64,000 nt of DNA, from positions 1 to 64,000 of the forward strand of contig JAUIGN010000004.1 in the NCBI GenBank assembly GCA_030430075.1, written 5' to 3'. The position numbers and the translations under genes were made by a program. Below, piece by piece: positions 17,724 through 26,593 of the stretch. Positions within the stretch are counted from its first letter, which is position 1, and the number at the start of each line of letters is the position of its first letter. This DNA comes from a bacterium (lineage in GTDB: Bacteria > Planctomycetota > Planctomycetia > Pirellulales > Pirellulaceae). The notes under the pieces were generated by a model that did not search any database, had not been told where the DNA came from, and was given only the letters and a program-made list of their open reading frames with translations.

Positions 17724-18440
17724 ATGCTGGTGCTTTCACGCAGAGAATCCGAACGGCTCGTCTTACCCACGCTGGGAATCACGATTGAAGTCGTCGGCGT
17801 GCAGGGCAAAAAGACGCGTCTGGGTATTGATGCGCCCCCCGATGTTCCGATCCTGCGGAGCGAGTTGGCCGACCTGAAGGGGATCGATTTCACGCCGGAC
17901 GGGACCACCGCGAACCGGAAGTGTTCCCGGTTGGCGACTGCAGTCCGGTCCACCGTCGGCTCGACCGCGGAAATCTTGAACCGCCTGCACGCCGGATTGG
18001 AAGGTAACGAGTCGGCGCAGCAGCTCGTCCTGGACGCGTTTCACGAATTGCGCGCCCTCGATCAGACCGTCGGCGAGACACTCGAGGAAATCGACCGGCG
18101 GCCGCCGCACGCGTTGCTCATCGACACGGACGCGAACGAACGGGAGCTGCTGGCCAGTTGTCTGCGGTTGAGCGGATTCGAAGTCGTGATTGCGTCGGAT
18201 GCCGAGGACGCGATTGGCTACCTGTCGATGCATTCGCGGCCGGACGTGGCGCTGCTTGATGCTTCGCGCGTGGATGCCGAAGACGTCGAGCGTCTGCGTT
18301 CCACGGAAGCCTGTCAGGACATCAAGTTGATCGGGCTGGGCGAACGTCAACCGGGCGTCGATCAAGCGTTCGCTCGACCGATCAACGCCGAGCAACTGGT
18401 GGACGCATTGACCCGCGAGTTGACGGTCGTTGCGGTTTGA
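17724..18440 (+). CDS. CsrA domain fused to a receiver-like domain
   Basis: 238 aa. Residues 1-50 are CsrA-like: MLVLSRRESERLVL, ITIEVVGVQGKKTRLGIDAP, DVPILRSEL. The RNA-contact residues Leu4, Arg6 and the C-terminal Arg (Arg45) are kept. CsrA binds GGA motifs in mRNA leaders and blocks or stabilises messages. Residues 51-127 look helical. Residues 128-235 resemble a response-regulator receiver: LLIDTDANERELL (acidic Asp134, Asp136), VALLDASR (phosphoacceptor-position Asp179) and FARPINAEQL. The conserved Lys is Arg218 and the Thr/Ser position is not conserved, so phosphorylation is uncertain. A TGGAGG ribosome site is 7 nt before the ATG and itself contains GGA, so autoregulation is possible. 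No kinase is adjacent. Confidence 0.85.
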   Translation: MLVLSRRESERLVLPTLGITIEVVGVQGKKTRLGIDAPPDVPILRSELADLKGIDFTPDGTTANRKCSRLATAVRSTVGSTAEILNRLHAGLEGNESAQQLVLDAFHELRALDQTVGETLEEIDRRPPHALLIDTDANERELLASCLRLSGFEVVIASDAEDAIGYLSMHSRPDVALLDASRVDAEDVERLRSTEACQDIKLIGLGERQPGVDQAFARPINAEQLVDALTRELTVVAV

Positions 18441-18661
18441 GCGAAGGGCGATCACGGCGGGAAACTTCGCCAGGAGCCCGTCGGGCCTGGCTTCCGCAGA
18501 TTCAGTGTTGCCGCCGTGGCGGAATTGCGTATTGATATGTGCCCGTTCGACAACCGGCCGCGTTGGATCATGCACAGCATGACCTGCGCCGCACGCCGCG
18601 GCACGGTTGCATCGTGCTGGAGACCCGTTCTCGCGTCGTGGCTTGACGTACCGTGTACCGG

Positions 18662-19957
18662 CTATGATTTCCAGTAGGCCGATGTCTGGGGAGCCTGATA
18701 TTGCACATCCATGTAAGGCGTCTCGATGCGCTTTCCGTGGTGCAGGGATTGAACGCCCGCTTCAACCAGACCCCCGGTCAGCAACGTTCGTTCGACCGGG
18801 TACGGCGCCTGCCCGGTCAGAAACGTCTCTTCCGCTTGAGACATCAGGGCCGCCGAATAGACGACATTGGGGACCGAGGGCAAATAGAACAGTGTCGAGA
18901 CGGGTTCCGCCTGGCCCTTGACGCGGGCGGCGAAGTTGAAATCGCCGACCAGTCCGTTCATCATCATCATCGTGGCTCGCAGCCCGTCCCGGTATTGGTA
19001 GCGATAGACAATCGGATCTTCAACCCACTGGCGGATTTGAGCGCTGGTCGGATAGCGGTGACTGAACGTGTCCGGCTGGGCCAGCGTCTGGCTGCGGCAC
19101 AGGCAGGCCTGGAATAGTTGAGGATCCCATCCACCCTGGTCCCACGATCCTGCTCGCATTGCTTTCCAGACCGCGTCGCCGCGCAACGCCTCGACCCAGG
19201 CGACCCCGGTTTCGCCACCGCGGCGACGTTCGGCCATGCACTGAATCATCTCCAGGCAGTGAAAGTCGTAGCTGTCGATACTGCCGATGGAGACCCCCAT
19301 CACTTCTTCCACGTCAGCTTGCCAGGGCATATCGATGGACGGCATCCGCCACGTGACCGGCAGCGAGGAGCCGGCCAGGTAGGGAAAGTCCAGGTCCCGC
19401 GCGGTCTGGACCATCTCCTTGGCCCAAGCCCACTTCCACGACAGGTGCTTGTCGTTAAACATCGGCACGCACCGTCCGTCGGCCCGAAAGACATCCACAA
19501 CCTGTTTGAAGAATTCGTAGCGAGGGTATTTCTTCTGGCCATATTCGTTTCTCGGATAGTTGCCGTGCTCGCCAATCACGAGCACTGCGTCGACGGCCAG
19601 TCGGTCCCCGCCGCAGCGCAGGGCTGCGGCGATGCTGGGATAGAGGGGAAAGCCGAATTCCTGTGAGCGGCGACGACTCAGGTCATTGGCCGGTTGTTGG
19701 TCGACGTAGGCGGCAACGACCTCCAGGGGAGGATGGTGCCACGCGCCTTGGCGGGGATAGCCGACCAGGAACCGTTCACCCATATGCCAGGCATGCGAGT
19801 GGAATCGCCATTCGGTCGTCACGATGGCCAGCCGCTTCCGCGGTCCGGCGGGAGGGGATGCCTCAACGCGTTGCGGTTGTGTCTCGCCGCCAAGTGCAAT
19901 CTGCCGAGCGGCCAAGCCGCCCCCCACGCATCCCAGGAACTGTCGTCGATCTAGCAT
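18662..19957 (-). CDS. Twin-arginine secreted protein of unknown function
   Basis: 431 aa beginning MLDRRQFLGCVGGGLAARQIA, a Tat signal with DRRQFLG. The mature protein has no motif I can name. It contains LAIVTTEWRFHSHAWHMGERF, VDAVLVIGEHGNYPRNEYGQ, CVPMFNDKHLSW and GGETGVAWVEAL, which looks like a conserved globular secreted enzyme or binding protein common in planctomycetes (recalled, not searched). It follows the oxidoreductase gene ending at 19976 with an 18-nt gap, so the two are likely one transcription unit and may act on the same sugar-like substrate. That is inference from context. Confidence 0.8.
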   Translation of the reverse strand: MLDRRQFLGCVGGGLAARQIALGGETQPQRVEASPPAGPRKRLAIVTTEWRFHSHAWHMGERFLVGYPRQGAWHHPPLEVVAAYVDQQPANDLSRRRSQEFGFPLYPSIAAALRCGGDRLAVDAVLVIGEHGNYPRNEYGQKKYPRYEFFKQVVDVFRADGRCVPMFNDKHLSWKWAWAKEMVQTARDLDFPYLAGSSLPVTWRMPSIDMPWQADVEEVMGVSIGSIDSYDFHCLEMIQCMAERRRGGETGVAWVEALRGDAVWKAMRAGSWDQGGWDPQLFQACLCRSQTLAQPDTFSHRYPTSAQIRQWVEDPIVYRYQYRDGLRATMMMMNGLVGDFNFAARVKGQAEPVSTLFYLPSVPNVVYSAALMSQAEETFLTGQAPYPVERTLLTGGLVEAGVQSLHHGKRIETPYMDVQYQAPQTSAYWKS

Positions 19958-19975
19958 TGGTGAATCTCACGGAGG

Positions 19976-21013
19976 CTACGGAATGCGGACGGTGCGTCCC
20001 GTGGACGCTCCCTCGTAGATGGCGAACACCGTCTTCAGGGCGCGCAGGCTATGGGCGTTGCTGATCGGCGGATCGGACATGTCGGCACACGCGCGGACGG
20101 CCTCTCGCACGAACGGCGTATACCCTCGTGGCTTGTTGGTGCCCTCCCAGATTTGGACCGTGTTGGCCTGGTCGCCCCGGGTCGTGTACCACGACAAGGG
20201 TTGATCCCGCAGCGGTTCCAGGTGCAGCCACCCCTGCGATCCCCAGATCTTGATGTGGGAGTGGTAGCTCTTGTCGAGGTAGTACCCGGAAGTGAGCGTT
20301 CCCAGCGGGCCGTCGTTCAGGCGGAAGGCGGCGGCCGCTGAATCTTCGACGTCAATCGGCTGGCCTCCCACGTTCGCGATAAACCCGGTCGCCTCGGTGA
20401 TCGTCATTCCGGTCAAGTGCATCGCCAGGTCCAGCCAGTGAATCCCCAACCAGATCAAATGGCCGCCGCCTGCCCGCGACTTGTGAGCGAACCACTGCTG
20501 ATGATAGCTGGGACGCGTCAAGCGGGTTTGATCCGCGATCAGGTGCATTTCCAGCCCGTACACGTCACCGATCCGACCCGACTGGATTAATTTGCGACCG
20601 GCGACGATCTCCGGATTCGTGCGGTTGGCCAGGGCGAGCATCAAGTGGCGATGCTTGGCGTCGGCGAGGTCGACCAGCGGCCCGAAGTCCTCGACGCGGA
20701 CGCACGCCGGCTTCTCGGCAAACACATGACAGCCGGCCTCCAGGGCGTCGCGAATGACGGGTGGCGCCAGCCGAGCCTCCATCGTGACCAAGGCCATCAC
20801 GGGCGGATCGTGGCGGAACAGCGGTCGGTGGTCGGTCAAGACTTCCCGGAGTTTGCCGCCCAGGACCTGTCGCGCTTCGTTCTGCCACTTGCCGTCCGGA
20901 TCGACCAGCACGACCTCGCCGCATTGGTCGGCCGCGGCCAGCGCTTGCAGGTACGCACCGACGTGAGCGCCGCCGGCATGCGTGATCAGTCCGACCTTGA
21001 TGCTATTGGCCAT
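19976..21013 (-). CDS. Gfo/Idh/MocA-family oxidoreductase
   Basis: 345 aa. The N-terminal Rossmann fold carries IKVGLITHAGGAHVGAYLQAL, a variant of the usual GxGxxG, and the family lysine motif EKPACVRVEDF. The C-terminal alpha/beta domain includes GGGHLIWLGIHWLDLAMHLTG with the catalytic-side His. The family oxidises or reduces sugars and related polyols with NAD(P). No signal peptide is seen, unlike the Tat-type paralogue at 58466. GAGGAG lies upstream of the ATG. It is followed closely by the Tat-secreted protein gene. Confidence 0.88.
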   Translation of the reverse strand: MANSIKVGLITHAGGAHVGAYLQALAAADQCGEVVLVDPDGKWQNEARQVLGGKLREVLTDHRPLFRHDPPVMALVTMEARLAPPVIRDALEAGCHVFAEKPACVRVEDFGPLVDLADAKHRHLMLALANRTNPEIVAGRKLIQSGRIGDVYGLEMHLIADQTRLTRPSYHQQWFAHKSRAGGGHLIWLGIHWLDLAMHLTGMTITEATGFIANVGGQPIDVEDSAAAAFRLNDGPLGTLTSGYYLDKSYHSHIKIWGSQGWLHLEPLRDQPLSWYTTRGDQANTVQIWEGTNKPRGYTPFVREAVRACADMSDPPISNAHSLRALKTVFAIYEGASTGRTVRIP

Positions 21014-21203
21014 CGCCTCAAAGCTCCTCGTTGCCAGTCTGGGGAGCTTCGACTATAGCGACTTCCGGCCGCCAATGCGAAGCCGACGGCCGCGAGCTGC
21101 CAGGCGCGGAGGTCGTTGTCGCGCGATCCCGCGGGCCATGCTGCACATGACGAGGTGAGGCGTCAGCCTGCAGGGCCGTCCGGCACCTGGGGCAGGGTAT
21201 CGG

Positions 21204-22970
21204 CTATTCCGCGTAGACCAGCTTCGCAGGTGGGACGTTGGCCGCGATGCGGCGGAAGGCGTCGAGCAGCTGCGATTCCATCTCGGCGACGGTCGAGCCG
21301 CCCGGAATGTCGATCCAGATCCCGTTGCCGGCAAAGGCGATGGCCTTCATCAGGTCGCGGTCGGCCCCCGCACCGACGCTCATCGTGTGCACGGTGACGC
21401 CGCCGCGAATCGCCTCGACCGCTTCCCAGAACGCATATTTCTTTTTGCTGCTGCTGGTCGCGTAGTCCGGCGTTCCATCATCGTTGTAGTCGGTCCACTC
21501 GGCCCAGTCCCAACCTGCCGGGAAGTTGAACCCGGACGGCCCCTGGTTGGTTTGCCCGTCGGTCATCACGATCATGGTCGGCCGGGCACCGTAGCGCGTG
21601 TGGCCTCGATCTGCCGGGTTCGAAGGATCGCCCAGCAAGAGCTCCCTGGCGTCACGGATTCCGTAGCCCATCCCCGTCCAGGGATCGTAGTGCCCTGCCT
21701 GCTTGTGGCGCTGAATGGTGTCGATGTCGTGATAGTCGCCCGTAATCGGATTCGCTCGGATGTCGACGTAAGCTTCGCCGTCGTCGAGCAGCGTCTCAGT
21801 CTGCGAGTAGCCGCCGTAACTAACCAGTCCCACTTCGTCGCCGAAATCGAGCTCGCCCAGGAAGTCCAAGAACAGCGAGGCGCCTTCCTTCACGGCGTGG
21901 AACGGGTAGTGGGGCGTCCGCCACAGGTCTTCCGAGCGGTCGCTTCCATACCGCGCTTCCTGCAGATAGTTCATCAGGGTGCGGTACCCGTAACGCCGGT
22001 GGTAGCTCCCTTTGAGGTTCTTCACATAGTTGATGTAGCCGTACCAGAGATTGCGGCTGGTCGAAGCACCGGGCCGCCGCTTCGGGCGGCCGTCCCCGTC
22101 ACGGCCCGCCTGGGGGAAGGGATACCTGGGGATCCCGTTCACCGTTTGATCGAGACCCAGATAGCGGAAGATCGTTCCCGTATTGCTGCTGTTGACGTAA
22201 CGGCCCCGGTGCGAGTCCAGCTTGCCGAACCCGCCGGCCGGGAATTTCGCTTGCGACGTGCCGGGCCACGCGGGCCGTTTGGCGACGAGTGCCTCCCACA
22301 TGCCGTCCAGCGAGGCTTCGACGTTCGCCTGCCCCAGCTTTGAAAAGGCGCGGATGGACGAGTCGTCGTTCATGGAGGCGGAGAAATCCAACACCAATAC
22401 GATGTCGCGTGCTTCGACATAGGCGGCGGACGCCGTCTGCACCGGAACCGATTCCATTCCGACGGCCCAACCAAACGACAGCTTGACTTCGCCGTTGGCC
22501 TGGTTCGTGTCCGGATTGTCGCGGCGGGCCGTAACCTTGACCACGTTGTAGGGCGACACGCCCCACTCGATCGGCCAGGCACCCGTTGCGGGATCAAACG
22601 TTCGCTTGCCGAACACCACGTCGACCTGGGGGTCAATCGCAACGCCGTTGGCCGCCGCCACGCGTTCTGCCATGCGACGCGCATTCGCGACAGCGATCGA
22701 GTTGAAGTCGATCGTTGCATCGCCGCCGGTCTCACCCGCCTCCATGACGGCCCCGGAGATCTCCTGGGAGGCTGCCAGGGACGCCGCGTCCACGGCGTTC
22801 TGCATGTTGGTCCGAGCCAACGCGATCAGGCCCGTATCCACGGCGAAGGCGACGAAGGCAAAGACAACCACCAGCAGCAAGGCGGCCAGCACCGTGATGA
22901 TGCCCCGTCTTGTTCGCCGGTCGACGGGCTGCTGCCGGCCGCCACGCCCGTTGTTGGATGGGCCCTTCAT
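21204..22970 (-). CDS. TadG-like protein with von Willebrand factor A domain
   Basis: 588 aa. An N-terminal Arg-rich segment precedes one membrane helix (about residues 24-46), followed by the TadG-like stretch TNMQNAVDAASLAASQ. A VWA domain starts at about 188 with the MIDAS motif DFSAS (Asp195, Ser197, Ser199) and continues to MIVMTDGQTN, with large insertions between. TadG proteins are minor pilus-associated components of Flp/Tad systems and VWA domains bind partners through a metal. The start at MKGPSNN is chosen; the frame extends slightly upstream. It is the last gene of a TadE-TadE-TadG run. Confidence 0.85.
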   Translation of the reverse strand: MKGPSNNGRGGRQQPVDRRTRRGIITVLAALLLVVVFAFVAFAVDTGLIALARTNMQNAVDAASLAASQEISGAVMEAGETGGDATIDFNSIAVANARRMAERVAAANGVAIDPQVDVVFGKRTFDPATGAWPIEWGVSPYNVVKVTARRDNPDTNQANGEVKLSFGWAVGMESVPVQTASAAYVEARDIVLVLDFSASMNDDSSIRAFSKLGQANVEASLDGMWEALVAKRPAWPGTSQAKFPAGGFGKLDSHRGRYVNSSNTGTIFRYLGLDQTVNGIPRYPFPQAGRDGDGRPKRRPGASTSRNLWYGYINYVKNLKGSYHRRYGYRTLMNYLQEARYGSDRSEDLWRTPHYPFHAVKEGASLFLDFLGELDFGDEVGLVSYGGYSQTETLLDDGEAYVDIRANPITGDYHDIDTIQRHKQAGHYDPWTGMGYGIRDARELLLGDPSNPADRGHTRYGARPTMIVMTDGQTNQGPSGFNFPAGWDWAEWTDYNDDGTPDYATSSSKKKYAFWEAVEAIRGGVTVHTMSVGAGADRDLMKAIAFAGNGIWIDIPGGSTVAEMESQLLDAFRRIAANVPPAKLVYAE

Positions 22971-23028
22971 GGTCTCGTTCCTTTGCGCCCTGAACCGTCG
23001 CTGTCCCCCGCACGTCACCCCCCGCACG

Positions 23029-23508
23029 TCACCTGGCGGCAACGGCCCTGGCGTTGCGGAAGATCACTTTGGCGCTCATGATCATGTGCTTACGTGAAGA
23101 ATTGCTCAGTCCGCTGACGGCGGAGTACGGCATCTCGATACGCAACTCGAACAGCCGCAGGTCGTTGTCGGGATCGTCGAGGTCAAATACGGAGACATGG
23201 TCTGCGGCGTCGACAAAATAAACACGCGCCTGCTCGCCTTTCAGTCCGTTCGAGGTAAGGAAATTCTTGATGTCTGCTTCGATCTTCGCGTTGGTCGATT
23301 CGTTTCGGTAGAGCATTCCCTTGCGGTCCATGGAGGCAAGCCGCGCGCCTTCACGGGCCGCCACCGCCAGTTCGTTCTGTGCGTCAAACAGCGTGCTGAC
23401 TTCCGTGACGCCCATCAGCACGACGAGCAGGAGCGGCGCGACAATCGCGAATTCGACCGAAGCGACACCCTGAGGTCGTTGGCAACTGCGGCGTCTTGTT
23501 CTGGCCAT
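23029..23508 (-). CDS. TadE-like pilus assembly protein (second)
   Basis: 159 aa. A short basic N-terminus RTRRRSCQRPQG is followed by VASVEFAIVAPLLLVVLMG, the TadE hallmark (Gly, then VEFA, then a hydrophobic helix) that resembles a pilin signal cleaved by a TadV-type peptidase. The region after the helix (STLFDAQNELAVAAREGARLAS) is also characteristic. TadE/F proteins are pseudopilins of Flp pili. GAGGT lies 7 nt before the ATG. It lies between another TadE gene and the TadG/VWA gene with short gaps of 39 and 58 nt. Confidence 0.88.
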   Translation of the reverse strand: MARTRRRSCQRPQGVASVEFAIVAPLLLVVLMGVTEVSTLFDAQNELAVAAREGARLASMDRKGMLYRNESTNAKIEADIKNFLTSNGLKGEQARVYFVDAADHVSVFDLDDPDNDLRLFELRIEMPYSAVSGLSNSSRKHMIMSAKVIFRNARAVAAR

Positions 23509-23547
23509 GGTCGTGACCTCGGGTTGCTGGACAAGTTGTTGCGGGAG

Positions 23548-24030
23548 CTATTCGTGTCGCATGAACGTCTGACCGTGCAGGCGGGCACCCTCGAGGATCG
23601 TGAAGGGCGCCAGGGCGACGTCGTTGTAGGCCACCGTGGCGCGCACCAGGAACAGTTGCCGGGGCGCTGCTTCCGCCAGTTCCAGATCCGGCAAGGCCGC
23701 GAATTCGGCCGCGGTCGTCGGCAGCGGCGCGCCCTGATCCAGGCCTTCCGCATTCTTGACCATCACCGTCAGCTTGGAAGCGTCGACCGCCGCAGCCATG
23801 ACGCGATGGACGCGTGCTCGCACGTTCGCCGTGTCGATCCCGTCCATCGCGCCTTGCCGCGACGCTGTGCGACAGGCGGTCTTGAGCATGTGGTTGACCA
23901 TCGCCAGACGACCGTATTCGACCAGGCCGAAGACAAACGCCAGGAAGACGGGAAGCACAAACGCGACTTCCACGATCGTGGTTCCGGAACGTTTCTTGCG
24001 GTACGTCGATCGCGACATGCGTGTCGTCAT
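23548..24030 (-). CDS. TadE-like pilus assembly protein (first)
   Basis: 160 aa with the TadE pattern: basic start RSTYRKKRSG, then TTIVEVAFVLPVFLAFVFG as the VE-containing signal/helix, then VNHMLKTACRTASRQGAMDG. It is probably a pseudopilin of a Tad/Flp system. It begins the minus-strand run of three Tad genes. No TadA ATPase, TadB/C or major Flp pilin gene is in the window, so the rest of the machine lies elsewhere. Confidence 0.87.
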   Translation of the reverse strand: MTTRMSRSTYRKKRSGTTIVEVAFVLPVFLAFVFGLVEYGRLAMVNHMLKTACRTASRQGAMDGIDTANVRARVHRVMAAAVDASKLTVMVKNAEGLDQGAPLPTTAAEFAALPDLELAEAAPRQLFLVRATVAYNDVALAPFTILEGARLHGQTFMRHE

Positions 24031-24344
24031 GATTCGACCCTCAGGCTATCCAGAACATCCGGGCCCGCGGAAACGACCCGCAGAGAGATTCCCCATCGGT
24101 TGGATAACGGAGTTCGTGTTGCTCTTCAGCGGCCTGGCAATCTCGCGTGAACGACGAGACCCATGGCTTTGCGACCCGATCTCGCGACCGGTTTGCGTTT
24201 TTCGAGGAACGTTGCCTGAGTTCCGCGGAAAAGGAAAAGACTTGATGTGCATTAAAACAGATAGGTCACAACTGGCCGATTGTCAAATCGGCACCGGTTC
24301 CGGAAATGCCCGGCTCCATACTCCCTCAACGCGGGTTCCCACAC

Positions 24345-24420
24345 CCGCTCCACCCGCTCACCCGCTCCCCGCTCGGCGCGGGTCTCCGACCCCGCCGAAA
24401 CCGCCGACCGAAGGTCTCCC
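24345..24420 (+). repeat. Dispersed GGTCTCC repeat, copy D
   Basis: A short CCGCTCACCCGCTCCCC-rich lead-in is followed by GCTCGGCGCGGGTCTCCGAC, CCCGCCGAAACCGCCGACCG and AAGGTCTCC. The part CGGCGCGGGTC-TCC-GACCCCGCCG can fold into a hairpin of about ten pairs with one bulge. The rest of the 24031-24580 gap has no supported gene. Confidence 0.88.
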
Positions 24421-24580
24421 TCCACCCCCGAAGCAACCTGCACCAACCACCCCATCAACAATTTCCCGCACGACCAGATCACTGAATCGTCGGCGGCGAT
24501 TCCGAAGGTAACTTCCAACCGGCAACGAGCCGAACGTCTTACGGCCGGTGCATCGTTTCGGGCTTCGGCCTGCCTGGGAG

Positions 24581-26128
24581 TTAGTGGTCATCCTGGATCT
24601 GTTTTAGTGTCTCCAGCAGACGGGCGACCACTTCCGGTTCGTCCGCGTAGCGGTTGTTGGTTTCGCCAAGATCCTGGGCCAGGTTATAAAGTTGGCCGGG
24701 CGGATCGGAGGGGCCCGGCTTGAGGCGTCGGGGACGGGAGAATCCGCCAGAACCGAGGCCCGTGATCAGCTTCCAGTCGCCGGCGCGGACGGTCATCAAG
24801 CCGCCGCCAGAACGCATGACCAGCGCCTTGCGAACGGGTTGGTTTGCCGGCTGGGTGCCCAGGAGGACGGCCGCAAAGTCGACGCTGTCGGGCCCCGCGC
24901 CGTCAGGCAGTTTGAACCTGGTCAGCGAGGCGAAGGTTGCCAGCAGGTCGGTAAAACAAATCGTCTGATCGGAGACCGAGTGCGGCTCGACGCATCCCGG
25001 CCAGCGCACGATGAATGGCATCCGATGCCCGCACTCCCAAGCGTCCGCCTTCATTCCGCGAAGTCCGCCGGAGGCGTCGTGATGGAACCGTTCCACATCT
25101 TCGTCGTACCAGACCGGTCCATTGTCCGACGTGAAGATGAGCAGCGTATTGTCTGTCAATTCGTGGCTGTCCAGACAATTGAGGACTCGGCCAATCATGG
25201 CATCGACCATCGTGGCGAAGTCGCCGTACATTCCGGCGCCGCTCCTGCCGACAAACTTCCGGGCCGGCAACCAGGGAGTGTGGGGCGCCGGGTAGGCCAG
25301 GTAGAGCATCAACGGCTGGTCGGTGTCACGCTGCGCGTTCTCCGCGACATGGCGATCGATCACGCGGATCGCTTCGTCGGTAAAGCGGGGCAGGACGTCG
25401 GCCAGGTTCAAGTCGGGCGCGATGCCCCCTTTGCGCCAGAAGGCACCTTGAATGGGCGACCAACCCGGGCTGTTATTGGCGGCGATCGTCTTGGAGGGCG
25501 GCGAGACCGCTCGGTCGTCACGAATATAAAAATAGGGCGGGATATCGGTCGACGCTCGGATCCCGAAGAAACCGCCAAAACCGCGGTCGACCGGACCACC
25601 GGGAAGCGGCCGATCATAACCTTGTTCGTGAAAACCGAGGTGCCACTTTCCGACCATCTCCGTGCGGTAGCCTTGCGCCCGCAGCAACGAAGCAATGGTC
25701 ACCTGGTCCGCCTGGATCAATGGTTGCTTCGGCCATCGCGAAACATCGGTCCGAAAAGGATAGCGGCCGGTCAGCAAACCGTAGCGCGACATGTGACAGA
25801 GCGGACCCGGCGCGTGGGCGTCGGTGAACCGCATGCCGTCGCGGGCCAGCGAATCAATATGAGGCGTGGGAATCTTGGAGCTGGGGTTGTAGCAGCCCGG
25901 GTCTCCGTATCCCATGTCGTCGACCATGATCAGGACGATGTTGGGCCGGGCCGGGGGCGCGTCGAGCCCGGTCGCCCAGCCAGGTCCCGGTGGCGTGGCG
26001 ATGCTTAGCCAGACGATGGCGAACGTTCCAGTCAGACCGATCATCTTCGGTCGGCACGCCCGCCGGATGCATCTTCCTTGACCATTGGGTGTCGTCTGAG
26101 CTCCGGTCGTGATCAGCATCGTCGTCAT
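24581..26128 (-). CDS. Arylsulfatase-type sulfatase
   Basis: 515 aa. Metal-binding VDDMGYGDPGCYNP and PTPHIDSLARDGMRFTDAH lead to the active-site segment PGPLCHMSRYGLLTGRYPF, where Cys111 is the residue converted to formylglycine. The usual third position is Pro or Ala (CxPxR); here it is Met (CHMSR). Later landmarks are MVGKWHLG, HTPWLPA, TSDNGPVW and the CGHRMPFIVRWPG strand. The family removes sulfate esters, for planctomycetes usually from algal polysaccharides. A CGGAG site precedes the ATG at 26128; a signal peptide starts at about residue 29, which leaves an unusual N-terminal extension. It is a class S1 sulfatase by pattern. Confidence 0.92.
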   Translation of the reverse strand: MTTMLITTGAQTTPNGQGRCIRRACRPKMIGLTGTFAIVWLSIATPPGPGWATGLDAPPARPNIVLIMVDDMGYGDPGCYNPSSKIPTPHIDSLARDGMRFTDAHAPGPLCHMSRYGLLTGRYPFRTDVSRWPKQPLIQADQVTIASLLRAQGYRTEMVGKWHLGFHEQGYDRPLPGGPVDRGFGGFFGIRASTDIPPYFYIRDDRAVSPPSKTIAANNSPGWSPIQGAFWRKGGIAPDLNLADVLPRFTDEAIRVIDRHVAENAQRDTDQPLMLYLAYPAPHTPWLPARKFVGRSGAGMYGDFATMVDAMIGRVLNCLDSHELTDNTLLIFTSDNGPVWYDEDVERFHHDASGGLRGMKADAWECGHRMPFIVRWPGCVEPHSVSDQTICFTDLLATFASLTRFKLPDGAGPDSVDFAAVLLGTQPANQPVRKALVMRSGGGLMTVRAGDWKLITGLGSGGFSRPRRLKPGPSDPPGQLYNLAQDLGETNNRYADEPEVVARLLETLKQIQDDH

Positions 26129-26593
26129 GGTGCGACTCCGTGATTTCTACTGGTTAAACGAACGACGGCGAACTGGATCTGGCGACGCCACTTCTCGCTG
26201 GTGGATCCGCCGATCTCAGTCGACGATGCGGCCGATCCCCGGTGTTGTTCCCCGGCGACCGGCGCGAGCACCGACGGCGAAGGGGCCAGGCGGATGGATT
26301 GCAGTACCGATGCCTGCAATCTCGCTTCGCCTGGTCTGCGGAGAACTGCATTATGGCGAGCCGTGCGACGCCAACAACCGCGGGAAAACGGTCCACAGGC
26401 CGGCCAATGATGTTAAGATACGGAGAGACCGAGCTTGGCTCACGCATCGATTTGCCCGCTGGGACCGCCCGGCACGCCGGCATCCGTTCCGATCTCCGCC
26501 AACGGGATCGCTCGCCAACCATCCGCTTGCGCCTCATTTGATCTCGCCGCACCCGACTTTGCTTCACGCCGCGCCTTGCCGCCTGACCCAACC
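26129..26593. other. Intergenic region between divergent genes
   Basis: 465 nt separate the sulfatase and PSCyt1 genes. I see no RNA gene, repeat or clear promoter pair. Open frames here are poorly structured. Confidence 0.4.
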
